A stretch of DNA of 64,000 bases from an uncultured Draconibacterium sp. (GCF_963676815.1 NZ_OY781365.1:3568501-3632500), one strand, 5' to 3'. Shown: positions 49,649-58,923, numbered from the stretch's first letter. Numbers and translations are program-made. Notes: generated by a model from the letters alone, not told the origin.

Positions 49649-51439
49649 ATGGAATTGCCAGAGCCAAAGGATTTGTTCAAAAACCAACACCCCGCACCAA
49701 CCAACGGTGATTATTTCGCCAAGTTCCTCATGTTTATTCTTCGTTTTAAAAAGCTGGATAAAGTTTACAGGCAGATTGTCGATAAACAGGGTGTGGATTT
49801 TATCGACGAGCTGATAAAAATGCTGGAGTTTGACATTGAATTTGATGAAGAGCAGCTAAAAAAAATACCAAAAGAAGGTCCGCTTATTATTGTTGCCAAT
49901 CATCCGCTTGGAGGTTTCGATGGATTGTTGCTGATAAAATACCTGTCGCTGGTGCGTAACGACGTAAAAGTGCTGGCCAATTATTTGCTAAAAAAAATAG
50001 ACGCTGTTTCGGAGTATTTTATGGAAGACGATCCGTTTGACGATTCGGAGCAGGGAATTTATTATGGATTTAAAGAAGCCGTAACTCATTTGAACACCGG
50101 GGGAGTGCTTTGTCTTTTTCCTGCAATTGATGTACACACCAAGGATTCTTATGGTAGTGTAACCGATAAAGTCTGGCAGTTTCCGGTGGTTAATTTTATA
50201 AAAGTGGCGCGCGTACCTGTTGTTCCTGTGTTGTTTCAGGGTACTAACAGTCGTTTGTTGCATTTGGTGGCTAAAATCAATCCATCGTTGAAAAGTGCGC
50301 GTTTGCCTTCGGAGATTTTGCGGAAAAAGCATAAGAAAATAAAGTTGCGAATTGGCAGCCCGATAAAAGTTGACGAGCAGGATACTTATAAAGATGTGTA
50401 TCAGCTGGGGCGTTTTCTACGTGCAAAAACCTACAGCATGGAATCGGACATTGAAGTGCGGCGCTTTTTTAATTATGCGCTCAAAGCCAATGTAAAACCC
50501 GATGAAATTATCGATGCTGTTCCGCTGGAGAAAATTCAGAAAGAAATTCAGCTGATAAAATCAAAGCACACTCTTTTTACATTAAAAAATTATACGGCGT
50601 ATTGTGCACCATCGGCAATGATTCCGAATATTCTGAATGAAATTGGACGTTTGCGCGAGATTACTTTCCGCGAAGTAGGCGAGGGAACCAATCGTAGCAT
50701 CGATATCGACGAGTATGATTTGTACTACAACCAGATGTTTATTTGGGATGAAGATGAGCAACGGATTGTTGGAGCGTATCGACTGGGGAAAGGCAAAGAT
50801 ATTATGGAGCAGTTGGGACGACGCGGATTTTACCTGCATTCGCTGTTCCGCATCTCGGAAAGTTTTAAGCCGGTTTTAAAGGAAAGCATTGAGTTGGGGC
50901 GATCGTTTGTAATTAAAGAATACCAGCGCAAACCCATGCCATTGTTTTTGCTGTGGAAAGGGATTTTGTATTTCCTGCTGAAAAACCCGGAATACCGTTA
51001 CCTGATTGGCCCGGTGAGTATCAGTAATAATTATTCGAAGGTATCGAAAGACCTGATCATTAAATTTATAATGAAGAACCATTTGAACTGGCGAATGGCG
51101 CAGCACATAAAACCGCGCAACAGCTATAAATTTAAAAGCGACAATGTGGATTTGAATCTGCTGATGGAAAATATGGAGCACGATATTAACCGGCTCGACA
51201 AAACCATTGGCGATTTGGATGAGCAGAACTCAGGCCTTCCGGTTTTGCTTAAAAAGTACATTAAACTCAATGCTGAGATTATCGGGTTTAATGTAGATCC
51301 GAAATTTAATAACTGTCTGGATGGATTGATTGTGCTCGACGTGTACAACGTTCCGAAAAACACCATCGAGTCGCTGTCAAAAGAAGCCAACGACGGCTCC
51401 ATTCTCGACCGCTTTTACGGCAGCCGGGAGGTGGAGTGA
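49649..51439 (+). CDS. Bifunctional acyltransferase (OlsF-like: PlsC domain + GNAT acyltransferase)
   Basis: A 596-residue protein with two enzymes in one chain. The N-terminal half is a PlsC/lysophospholipid acyltransferase domain, with the HX4D motif in IVANHPLGGFDGLLL and downstream acceptor motifs (GGVLCLFPAIDVHTKDSYG; VVPVLFQGTNS). The C-terminal half is a GNAT-type N-acyltransferase related to OlsB (FREVGEGTNRSIDIDEYDLYYNQMFIWDEDEQRIVGAYRLGKG; FIMKNHL). This order matches OlsF of Flavobacterium and Serratia, where the two halves make acyl-amino-acid lipids such as ornithine lipid. The amino acid used here cannot be deduced; in Bacteroides related enzymes make glycine lipids. A TATTTTTG box lies at 49610-49617. 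Confidence 0.9.
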   Translation: MELPEPKDLFKNQHPAPTNGDYFAKFLMFILRFKKLDKVYRQIVDKQGVDFIDELIKMLEFDIEFDEEQLKKIPKEGPLIIVANHPLGGFDGLLLIKYLSLVRNDVKVLANYLLKKIDAVSEYFMEDDPFDDSEQGIYYGFKEAVTHLNTGGVLCLFPAIDVHTKDSYGSVTDKVWQFPVVNFIKVARVPVVPVLFQGTNSRLLHLVAKINPSLKSARLPSEILRKKHKKIKLRIGSPIKVDEQDTYKDVYQLGRFLRAKTYSMESDIEVRRFFNYALKANVKPDEIIDAVPLEKIQKEIQLIKSKHTLFTLKNYTAYCAPSAMIPNILNEIGRLREITFREVGEGTNRSIDIDEYDLYYNQMFIWDEDEQRIVGAYRLGKGKDIMEQLGRRGFYLHSLFRISESFKPVLKESIELGRSFVIKEYQRKPMPLFLLWKGILYFLLKNPEYRYLIGPVSISNNYSKVSKDLIIKFIMKNHLNWRMAQHIKPRNSYKFKSDNVDLNLLMENMEHDINRLDKTIGDLDEQNSGLPVLLKKYIKLNAEIIGFNVDPKFNNCLDGLIVLDVYNVPKNTIESLSKEANDGSILDRFYGSREVE

Positions 51440-51479
51440 AACTCAAAGCAAAAGTAAAAAGGAGAAAGGTAAAAGTATC

Positions 51480-51645
51480 TGTCATCTCGACAAGCGACAG
51501 AGAGAGATCTGTTACAATTTATCAGTTTGACGATTTAATGAATTGAGCCAGAAGTTACACAAAGAAGAATTAAAGCATTTACGCATTCAATCCCTCAATC
51601 CCTCAATCCTTTAATTCTTCAATTTCTCAGTTCTTCAGTTCCTTA
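51480..51645. repeat. Intergenic repeat remnants: GTCATNTCGA fragment and TTCAATTCTTCAG-type low-complexity run
   Basis: Bases 51480-51520 contain TGTCATCTCGA and GATCTGTTACA, a partial relative of the inverted-repeat element at 6522-6606. Bases ~51582-51645 are a run of short pyrimidine-rich near-repeats (TCAATCCCTCAATCC, TTCTTCAATTTCTCAGTTCTTCAGTT). No gene is present in this gap. Confidence 0.6.
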
Positions 51646-51843
51646 GCTCTCCTGCATAATTTTCTGTACACGCCCAACTTCTCCGCTTTCAAGCATTACC
51701 TTTATTCCATGAGGATGGATGGCGGATTTCGTCAAAATTTTCTGAACAATACCACAGGTTAATTCACCCGATTGCTGGTGTTCTTTTTTTACAACGGCTA
51801 CGTTTAAGCCAACTTTAATGTTTTTACGTTGCTGGTTATTCAT
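51643..51843 (-). CDS. YwbE-family protein
   Basis: A 66-residue protein that matches the YwbE family over its whole length: RKNIKVGLNVAVVKKEHQQSGELTCGIVQKILTKSAIHPHGIKVMLESGEVGRVQKI. The small fold is KOW-like in its first part (VGLNVAVVKKEHQ...G). The family is widespread in Firmicutes and Bacteroidota and has no assigned role. It precedes the ABC-F gene on the same strand but with a 70-base gap. Confidence 0.9.
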   Translation of the reverse strand: MNNQQRKNIKVGLNVAVVKKEHQQSGELTCGIVQKILTKSAIHPHGIKVMLESGEVGRVQKIMQES

Positions 51844-51915
51844 GTGCTAATTTTTTGGTTAATATTATCGCACAAGCCAGGTAAGTTTTATAGGTAGTTA
51901 TTAGTGCAAATATCT

Positions 51916-53532
51916 TTAATTTCCGTAAAGTTTTTCGCGTAGTGCATGAATTTTATCGTCTTCGATATATTCGTCGTAAGGCATTAGTTTGTCGATAATA
52001 CCATTTGGAGTTAATTCAATAATGCGGTTACACACCGATGAAATAAACTCGTGGTCGTGCGACGACATAAACACGTTGCCCGGATATTTAATCAGGTTGT
52101 TGTTAAACGCCTGAATCGATTCCAGATCGAGGTGGTTGGTTGGCGTATCCAGTATCAGTGCATTGGCATCGAGTAACTGCATTTTTGCAATCATACAGCG
52201 CATTTTTTCGCCCCCCGAAAGTACATTTACTTTTTTGTAAATCTCCTCGCCGGCAAATAGCATCCGGCCTAAGTAGCCACGAATGTAAATTTCGGTAGTA
52301 TCGGTGGTAAACTGGCACAACCAGTCGAACAAAGTCATGTCGCTATCGAAAAATTCAGAGTTGTCTAATGGCAGATAAGCTGATGTAATTGTTTGTCCCC
52401 ACTGGTATGTTCCCGAGTCGGCTTGGCGTTTTCCGTTAATAATCTCGAAAAAGGCGGTCATTGCACGGTGGTCGCGCGACAGGAATACAATTTTTTCACC
52501 TTTTTGTGCCGAGAATTCCACATCTTTAAAAAGTGTGGTTCCTTCAATGCTGGCGCTCAGGTTTTCCACATCCAGAATACGATCGCCGGCCTCGCGCTCG
52601 GGTGTGAAAATAATTCCCGGATATTTTCTTGTTGAAGGTTGGATATCTTCAACGTTCAATTTTTCCAGCATTTTTTTACGGCTGGTGGTTTGTTTCGATT
52701 TAGCCACGTTGGCACTAAAACGCGAAATAAACTCCTGCAGTTCTTTCTTCTTCTCCTCGGCCTTTTTGTTTTGTGCCTGCTGCTGACGCAATGCCAGCTG
52801 GCTGCTTTCGTACCAGAAACTGTAGTTTCCGGCAAACATTTTTATATCGTTGTAATCGATGTCGATGGTGTGGGTAGAAATGGCATCGAGGAAGTGACGG
52901 TCGTGTGATACAACCAAAACAGTATTCTCGTAATTCGCCAGGTAATTCTCCAGCCAAACCACGGTTTCCAGGTCGAGGTCGTTGGTTGGCTCATCGAGTA
53001 ACAAGTTATCAGGATTTCCGAATAAAGCCTGCGCCAGCAAAACACGAACTTTCTGGTTCCCGCTCATGTCTTTCATCAGCGTGTAGTGGAATTCCTCTTT
53101 AATCCCCAGATTGCTCAACAGGGTGGCCGCATCGCTTTCGGCATTCCAACCGCCCATGTCGCCAAATTTTTCTTCCAGCTCGCCGGCTAAAATTCCATCG
53201 GCTTCCGAAAAATCAGGTTTCATGTAAAGCGCATCTTTTTCCTTCATCAAATCCCAAAGCTCGGCGTGACCTTTCATTACAGTATCCAGAACAGAGAACT
53301 CATCAAAAGCAAAGTGATCCTGGCTAAGAACCGAAAGACGTTCGCCCGAGCCCAATGTTATACTTCCCGTTGTTGGATCAATTTGTCCTGAAATGGCTTT
53401 TAAAAATGTTGATTTTCCTGCTCCGTTTGCTCCGATAACGCCATAGCAGTTTCCGGCCGTAAATTTCATGTTAACGTCCTGGAATAGTATGCGTTTCCCA
53501 AATTGTATTCTTAAATTCGATACTGTAATCAT
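51916..53532 (-). CDS. ABC-F family ATPase (YbiT-like) with a degenerate second nucleotide site
   Basis: A 538-residue soluble protein with two ABC domains joined by the ~80-residue ABC-F linker (FISRFSANVAKSKQTTSRKKMLEKL), and no transmembrane segments; ABC-F proteins act on the ribosome. Domain 1 has normal motifs: Walker A GANGAGKST, signature MSGNQKV and Walker B LLLDEPTNDLD. In domain 2 the Walker A position reads FLSRDHRAMTAFF, with no GxxGxGK[ST], and Walker B is LILDTPTNHLD, with Thr where the catalytic Glu should be, although the signature LSGGEKMR and the H-loop SSHDHEF are intact. This asymmetric form may be a feature of Bacteroidota members; I cannot tell here. Confidence 0.92.
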   Translation of the reverse strand: MITVSNLRIQFGKRILFQDVNMKFTAGNCYGVIGANGAGKSTFLKAISGQIDPTTGSITLGSGERLSVLSQDHFAFDEFSVLDTVMKGHAELWDLMKEKDALYMKPDFSEADGILAGELEEKFGDMGGWNAESDAATLLSNLGIKEEFHYTLMKDMSGNQKVRVLLAQALFGNPDNLLLDEPTNDLDLETVVWLENYLANYENTVLVVSHDRHFLDAISTHTIDIDYNDIKMFAGNYSFWYESSQLALRQQQAQNKKAEEKKKELQEFISRFSANVAKSKQTTSRKKMLEKLNVEDIQPSTRKYPGIIFTPEREAGDRILDVENLSASIEGTTLFKDVEFSAQKGEKIVFLSRDHRAMTAFFEIINGKRQADSGTYQWGQTITSAYLPLDNSEFFDSDMTLFDWLCQFTTDTTEIYIRGYLGRMLFAGEEIYKKVNVLSGGEKMRCMIAKMQLLDANALILDTPTNHLDLESIQAFNNNLIKYPGNVFMSSHDHEFISSVCNRIIELTPNGIIDKLMPYDEYIEDDKIHALREKLYGN

Positions 53533-53730
53533 TGTCTAATTCTGTTTTCAATTTTAGCCCTTTTTTCAAAGGGAGTGCAAACGTAGGCAAATATTTGATA
53601 CCGTGTGTTAAGCGATTAACAAGTAATGGTGGAGTTAGTCTTAAATTAATATAGTTGGTAAGGAACTGACTTTTTTGATTTAAAGACCCCAATAGGCCAA
53701 AAGAACATGGAAGAAGGTTTGATGGATATT

Positions 53731-54001
53731 GACCGCGGTTTTGGAGTATCATTTTGATGGTTTATTTTGACCGCCGTGGATTTGGAGTTACATTCTGGCA
53801 GTTCATAATTGCTGCCGTGGTTTTGGAGTACTGTTTTGGTAATTATTTTTTATCGCCGCGAAATTGGAATAGTATTTTGATGATTAATTTTTGTTGCCGC
53901 GAAATTGGAGTTCTATTCTGATGATTATTTAAGCTCTCCGCCATTTTGGAGCTTCATTCTGACGATTTATTTTGACTGCCGTGGTTTTGGAGTTCTCTCC
54001 C
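53731..54001. repeat. Degenerate tandem repeat, about 40-bp period, roughly seven units
   Basis: Within the gene-free gap 53533-54082, units start near 53731, 53769, 53811, 53853, 53893, 53933 and 53974. Each begins with a CCGCGG/CCGTGG-like core followed by TTTTGGAGT (or AAATTGGAGT), then an ATTCTGATGATTATTTT-like segment, so the whole unit and not only a repeat core is conserved. Unit lengths are 38-42 bases. There are no conserved spacers of the CRISPR kind and no coding frame through it. The 200 bases before it hold nothing I recognise. Confidence 0.8.
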
Positions 54002-54029
54002 AAACATCAAAACTTTCTTTTAATAAACA

Positions 54030-54059
54030 AAAAGTCCCACTCAAACGAGCAGGACTTTG
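54030..54059 (-). terminator. Terminator downstream of the orphan trpB
   Basis: AAAAGTCC and GGACTTTG form a stem with CTC/GAG inner pairs (one bulge each side); on the minus strand it is followed by T-rich sequence, 24 bases after the trpB stop codon. Confidence 0.65.
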
Positions 54060-54082
54060 CAATGTATAGTTAACTAAATTGG

Positions 54083-55291
54083 CTATTCGTTGTCTTCAGG
54101 TAAACCATATTTATCAACCACAAAGTCGATGTCTTTATCGCCACGGCCACTTAGGTTAATGAGGATGGATTGTTGCTGGTTTTCTTTGGCCAACTTCAAA
54201 CTGTAGGCCACAGCGTGTGCACTTTCCAGTGCCGGTATAATTCCCTCCAAACGACTTAACTCGTAAAAAGCGTCGATGGTTTCTGCATCGTCGGCAACAC
54301 CGTAGTTCACTTTGCCCATATCTTTTAACATACTGTGCTCTGGTCCAACACCCGGATAATCCAATCCGCTGGCCACCGAATAAACCGGAGCCGGCTCGCC
54401 TTTTTCATCCTGCAAAGTGTAGCATTTAAAGCCGTGGATAACGCCAGGTTTTCCGTAAGTAATTGTACTGGCATGGTCGCCCAGTTTGGTTCCAACGCCA
54501 CCCGGCTCAACACCGTGCAATTCGGTTTCTTCAATATCAAGGAAACCCGAGAACATTCCCATAGCGTTACTTCCGCCACCAACACAAGCTACAACATGAT
54601 CGGGATTTTCGCCGGTCATTTCGTAGAATTGCTCTTGTGCTTCAATTCCAACAACGCGCTGGAAATCGCGTACCATCATCGGGAATGGGTGTGGACCAAC
54701 CACTGAACCAATACAGTAAATGGTATTTATCGGATCTTTTAGGTAAGCTTCGAAAGCCGAATCAACAGCTTCTTTAAGTGTTTTTAATCCGTGAGAAACA
54801 GGAACAACTTCAGCTCCCAGAATTTTCATACGAACCACATTCGGGTGTTCTTTGGCAATGTCAACTTCTCCCATGTGAATTTCGCACTCCAACCCAAAAT
54901 AAGCTGCTGCAGTTGCCAAAGCCACACCGTGTTGTCCGGCGCCTGTTTCGGCAATCAGTTTCTTTTTGCCCAGGTGTTTGGCCAATAAAGCCTCGCCCAT
55001 ACAGTGGTTGAGTTTGTGCGCTCCCGAATGGTTCAGGTCTTCGCGTTTCAGGTAAATGCGGCCACCGTATTTTGCCGACAAATTCTGGCAGTAATACACC
55101 GGAGTTGGCCTGCCCTGAAAGTGTTTGCGAATGCTGCGAAGTTCAGAAATAAAATTGTGCGATTTGCTGATGCTGTGGTATGCATCGGTAATTTTGTCCA
55201 TCTCTTTTTGCAAATCGGGTGGAATAAACGAACCACCATATTCCTTATAGAATCCCTCTTTGTTAGGGTATTGCTTGAAATAATCAGTCAT
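54083..55291 (-). CDS. trpB: Tryptophan synthase beta chain-like PLP enzyme, orphan
   Basis: A 402-residue fold-type II PLP enzyme with TrpB motifs: the PLP lysine in KREDLNHSGAHKLNHCMGEALLAKHLGKKK, the catalytic Glu in LIAETGAGQHGVALATAAAYFGLE, the GGGSNAMGMF phosphate loop and the C-terminal LSGRGDKDID. Differences from standard TrpB1 include HKLNHCMGEA (usually HKINNALGQA) and CEIHMGEVDIAKEHPNVVRMKILG. trpA is not adjacent, nor is any other trp gene, so it probably works as a solo indole-serine condensing enzyme or as an indole-salvage form. A second, operon-borne trpB may exist elsewhere. The assignment to the superfamily is secure; the exact role is inferred. Confidence 0.9.
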   Translation of the reverse strand: MTDYFKQYPNKEGFYKEYGGSFIPPDLQKEMDKITDAYHSISKSHNFISELRSIRKHFQGRPTPVYYCQNLSAKYGGRIYLKREDLNHSGAHKLNHCMGEALLAKHLGKKKLIAETGAGQHGVALATAAAYFGLECEIHMGEVDIAKEHPNVVRMKILGAEVVPVSHGLKTLKEAVDSAFEAYLKDPINTIYCIGSVVGPHPFPMMVRDFQRVVGIEAQEQFYEMTGENPDHVVACVGGGSNAMGMFSGFLDIEETELHGVEPGGVGTKLGDHASTITYGKPGVIHGFKCYTLQDEKGEPAPVYSVASGLDYPGVGPEHSMLKDMGKVNYGVADDAETIDAFYELSRLEGIIPALESAHAVAYSLKLAKENQQQSILINLSGRGDKDIDFVVDKYGLPEDNE

Positions 55292-55386
55292 AGGTTTTTT
55301 GAATTTTTTAAATTGAACCTACGAATGTAAAATTTTATCGCTTTGGGTTGATTCTAAATAGGGATTAATTCAGGAATTTTCAAGAA

Positions 55387-57051
55387 TTAATGATACAGAT
55401 AACGTTTAATTTTTTGTGTAGCCGTTTTTATAAAAGGCGTAGGATGAGAAATGAAATCCTGAATTTTGGAAAACTTGTTAACCCGCGAATTGATATATTG
55501 TTTTAACTCAACGCTTAGCTCCTCAATTTTTTCATCTACCTGGTGAGATATTTCCTCCATTTTATCGCCTAACTCAGAACGCATTTCTTTCACTTTTTGC
55601 TCCAGCTCTTCTCTGTTAAAATGAACCAACGCCACCAGTTTTCCTTTTTTCTGAACGACTACCGACTCTACCACATGCCTGAAATTGTTGATGATGGATT
55701 CAATCTCTTCAGGATATATATTTTCGCCATTGGCACCAACAATCATATTTTTCAATCGGCCTTTGTGGCTTAACCAGCCGTCTTTGTCAAAAACTCCCAG
55801 GTCGCCGGTTTTAAACCAGCCGTCTTTGGTTAATACTTGTTTCGTTTCTTCCGGATTTTTGTAGTAGCCCAACATAACGTTCGGCCCTTTTGCCCAGATT
55901 TCACCTTCTCCCGTTTCCGGATTTGGATCATGGATTTTTACTTCGCAATTAATCACTTTTGGACCAATGGCTCTGAAACGTGTGGTTGTTGGATTCGATC
56001 CTGCTAAAAGTGGCGAAGTTTCGGTTAACCCGTAGCCAATGGCATACGGAAATTTTGCATCGCGCAGAAAACGTTCCACTTTGCCATCGAGCTTTGCACC
56101 GCCAATGCCAAAAAACTCAAGACGGCCACCAAAAGTTTCCATCAGTTTTTTCCCTGCCAAACGATGAACAAGTTTGCGTGTTGGTTTAAACCGGTGCATT
56201 AAACGCGTAATCGCTTTTTTATTGATAGCCGGCAAAATGCTGCTTTTGTATACTTTTTCAATAATCATTGGAACCGTGAGCATAATCTCAGGGCGTATTT
56301 TCTTTAAGGCTGGTAAAAGTACACTTGCCGTTGGCGGTTTATGCAAGTAAGTTACACTGGCACCTTTGTAAATGGCCAGTAAAAAGCCAATCGTATTTTC
56401 GTAAGTGTGCGAAAGTGGCAACACGGATAAAAAATGAAAATGAGGTTTTATTTCCTGAACGGCTGCCGACTGAACAACATTCACTAAAATATTTTTTTGC
56501 GACAACATTACACCTTTCGAGTTTCCGGTTGTGCCGGATGTGTAAATTAAAACCGCCAGCTCGTTTTCTTTAGGAATATAAGCTTTATCGGAACGTGCTT
56601 CTTCATCAAAAGTCACCGATTCGTTTACAGCTCTTAACACCGAGAGATCGTCTATTTTAACTACAATATCCAGCGTTGATGCGTCAACCTCTTTTAGTTT
56701 ATACTGAAGATTTGAAGAGATAAACATGGCTTTCGACTCGGAATGTTTGATCACATTCTCCAACTCAACCGGACTAAAATCAGGAAGAACAGGAACCGCA
56801 ACAATACCCGAGCACTGCAAGGCAAAATAAATAACTCCCCAGTTGGGCATGTTCTGACTGTAAATAATCACCTTGTCTCCTTCGCCAATATCAAGCTTTT
56901 CCAAAAATGCCTGAACCGCGGAAATTTTCTGGCCCATTTCGCCATAGGTCAGGTATTCACCATCAATAAAACCAAGTGCCTTGTTGTTGGCATAGTTTTT
57001 TACTGATTCGGAAATAAAGGAGGAAAAGCTGTCGATTTTATCTCTCTGCAT
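55387..57051 (-). CDS. AMP-binding acyl-CoA ligase (long-chain type)
   Basis: A ~554-residue ANL-superfamily enzyme using the ATG at 57051 (MQRDKIDSF); an in-frame GTG lies three codons earlier. Motifs: A3 YTSGTTGNSKGVMLS, A5 YGLTETSPLLAGS, A7 TGDLGVFDKDGWLSHKGR and A8 around GRLKNMIVGANGENIYPEEIE. There is no clear signal peptide. The C-terminal portion contains a helical insert (EELEQKVKEMRSELGDKMEEISHQVDEKIEEL) common in Bacteroidota long-chain acyl-CoA synthetases. It should activate fatty acids to acyl-CoA. It is encoded upstream of trpB on the same strand but separated by a 95-base gap. Confidence 0.94.
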   Translation of the reverse strand: MQRDKIDSFSSFISESVKNYANNKALGFIDGEYLTYGEMGQKISAVQAFLEKLDIGEGDKVIIYSQNMPNWGVIYFALQCSGIVAVPVLPDFSPVELENVIKHSESKAMFISSNLQYKLKEVDASTLDIVVKIDDLSVLRAVNESVTFDEEARSDKAYIPKENELAVLIYTSGTTGNSKGVMLSQKNILVNVVQSAAVQEIKPHFHFLSVLPLSHTYENTIGFLLAIYKGASVTYLHKPPTASVLLPALKKIRPEIMLTVPMIIEKVYKSSILPAINKKAITRLMHRFKPTRKLVHRLAGKKLMETFGGRLEFFGIGGAKLDGKVERFLRDAKFPYAIGYGLTETSPLLAGSNPTTTRFRAIGPKVINCEVKIHDPNPETGEGEIWAKGPNVMLGYYKNPEETKQVLTKDGWFKTGDLGVFDKDGWLSHKGRLKNMIVGANGENIYPEEIESIINNFRHVVESVVVQKKGKLVALVHFNREELEQKVKEMRSELGDKMEEISHQVDEKIEELSVELKQYINSRVNKFSKIQDFISHPTPFIKTATQKIKRYLYH

Positions 57052-57140
57052 AGTAGCCACAAATATGGTTAAACTTAGCTTTTGTGCAAATATTTGGTCT
57101 TAAAAAATGTTATTTCGAGCTGGCAGAACAGAGTTAATTT

Positions 57141-58913
57141 CTATTGAAGAAGAAGTAACTCCCTGATTTTTGGTGCAACCTTGTTATACCCTTCAGCATT
57201 GGGATGCAGCCCGTCGGAAAATAGTGTTTCATCAATCTTTCCGTTATCCTGAAGAAGAACAGTTCCCACATCTGAGTAATCAAGTTTCACTTCACCGGCT
57301 AGTTGCGCAATTTTTAAATTAAGGTTCGCAACTCTTTCTTCATTGTCTCTACGCGGATAAATACCCAGAATTAAAATGCGGGCATGTGGTTGACGGGTTT
57401 TTACTGCCTGATAAACGAGCTGCAGTCCGGCAATAATTTCTTCGTCGGTATTTAAATGAAGGTTATTGGTTCCCAGCATAAAAATGATCTGTTCCGCCTG
57501 AAAACCATCCAGTTCTTCGTGGTAAATACGCCAAAGCACATTTTCAACACGGTCCCAGCCATAACCAAAGTTCTGAACAGAAAGATCGCCCAGGTATTTA
57601 TTCCATGAATCCGGCCCGTTTTTCCGTGGATCATCAGGTTTGCCGCCCCAGTAGTGTGTAATGGAATTGCCAAAGAAACATATTTTTGGAGGTGTGTTTT
57701 TATTCATCTCCAGCAGCTTGTTATGACGGGCTTCCCAGTTGTAATTGCCCGGCTCGCGCGACTGAGTAATTGGAATTGTAGTGGAAATCGATCCTTTTGG
57801 CTCATTCAAAAACTCACGAAGTTTCTTTTCGTAAGCCAGCGCATATTGTTCCATTCCACGGTCGGTTGGATGTACTCCATCAACATAACTGTCGAAATCG
57901 AGATTCAACTCCTTCTGAGTTAAAACGGAAATATTTGTGTAGCCTGCTGTCATCAAATCGGCAAACGCTTTTGCCTGCGCTGCATTTAATTTATCGGTAC
58001 TTTCTTTTTGGGCTTTGTTACTGCTCTCAAAACCGTAACCTGCATGCTCAACCAACAAAATAGGTGCCGACGATTTTGTGCGCAATATTTTTACGGTATT
58101 CATTAGCTTTTGGTAAACATTATCTTCCGAATATTTTTCACCCAACGTAAGGTTTGGCAGACAATCCAAAATATATACTTTGGCATCAATCTCGCTAATT
58201 AATTCTGCAACTTCATTCTCTAGTCTACCGTTTCCTGAAAATGCAAGATTGATTAGCGGATTATCCATTTTTCGTTCTAAGATCGAAGTCCATGCCATGC
58301 CTGGGCGAGAAGCACAGCCTCCTTGTGCTATAGAAGTTCCGTAAACTACAATAGGTTTTTCCTTGCGTAATGGAATCGGTTCAAAAAGCGCATCATCGGA
58401 AACACCAATTTTCATCCATTTTACCGAGTTGTAAAGTGGCAGATAGAGGTGATATTCTCTCCCCATTTTGTGGTATTGATCGTTAGGAGTGATATTTCGG
58501 AATTCGTATGTAATGGTATCTCCAAACGAATAATGTCCGCGACACCACATCCATTCTCCGTCGGCATTTTTTGCATATAAATCCAATCCACTCACTCCAG
58601 TTGCTGGCATGTGTGGCATATCCAGATTTCCGCCAACCTGATACTTAATTTTAATTTCTGAAGCATTGGTGCAAAAGCGGATCTTTAATCCGGCTGTATG
58701 TTTCGAAAGATTCCAAACCGCATCGCGAACAGTGTTTTCAGCTTTTGCGGGTAGTCGGTCGTAAGGTGATTCAAGCCCTTCGTTCCAGCCTTGTCCGTCG
58801 ATAACATCAAAACTGTTTTCTGCGGGATTCCACCATTTTGTTTCATGGTTTTGCGCAAAGGCAGAGAATGAAATTAATAATGTGAGGAGGATGAGGTTTA
58901 ATCTGAGTTTCAT
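57141..58913 (-). CDS. Secreted double SGNH/GDSL-family hydrolase
   Basis: A 590-residue exported protein (signal peptide MKLRLNLILLTLLISFSAFAQ) with an N-terminal beta-sandwich (residues ~25-180) and two SGNH esterase domains in tandem. First: block I VVYGTSIAQGGC, block II AFSGNG, and block V DGVHPTDRGM. Second: block I CFFGNSITHYWGG, block II NFGYG, block III MLGTNN and block V DGLHPNAEGY. Both carry a Ser-His pair; the first has DCLPN instead of the usual GxN in block III. Polysaccharide or lipid acyl esters are possible substrates. It is 11 bases after the queA stop on the same strand. Confidence 0.92.
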   Translation of the reverse strand: MKLRLNLILLTLLISFSAFAQNHETKWWNPAENSFDVIDGQGWNEGLESPYDRLPAKAENTVRDAVWNLSKHTAGLKIRFCTNASEIKIKYQVGGNLDMPHMPATGVSGLDLYAKNADGEWMWCRGHYSFGDTITYEFRNITPNDQYHKMGREYHLYLPLYNSVKWMKIGVSDDALFEPIPLRKEKPIVVYGTSIAQGGCASRPGMAWTSILERKMDNPLINLAFSGNGRLENEVAELISEIDAKVYILDCLPNLTLGEKYSEDNVYQKLMNTVKILRTKSSAPILLVEHAGYGFESSNKAQKESTDKLNAAQAKAFADLMTAGYTNISVLTQKELNLDFDSYVDGVHPTDRGMEQYALAYEKKLREFLNEPKGSISTTIPITQSREPGNYNWEARHNKLLEMNKNTPPKICFFGNSITHYWGGKPDDPRKNGPDSWNKYLGDLSVQNFGYGWDRVENVLWRIYHEELDGFQAEQIIFMLGTNNLHLNTDEEIIAGLQLVYQAVKTRQPHARILILGIYPRRDNEERVANLNLKIAQLAGEVKLDYSDVGTVLLQDNGKIDETLFSDGLHPNAEGYNKVAPKIRELLLLQ

Positions 58914-58923
58914 TTTACGTACT

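Noticed and set aside
53731..54001. CRISPR array
   Set aside because: The whole ~40-bp unit is conserved, with no unique spacers between constant repeats, and there are no cas genes nearby.
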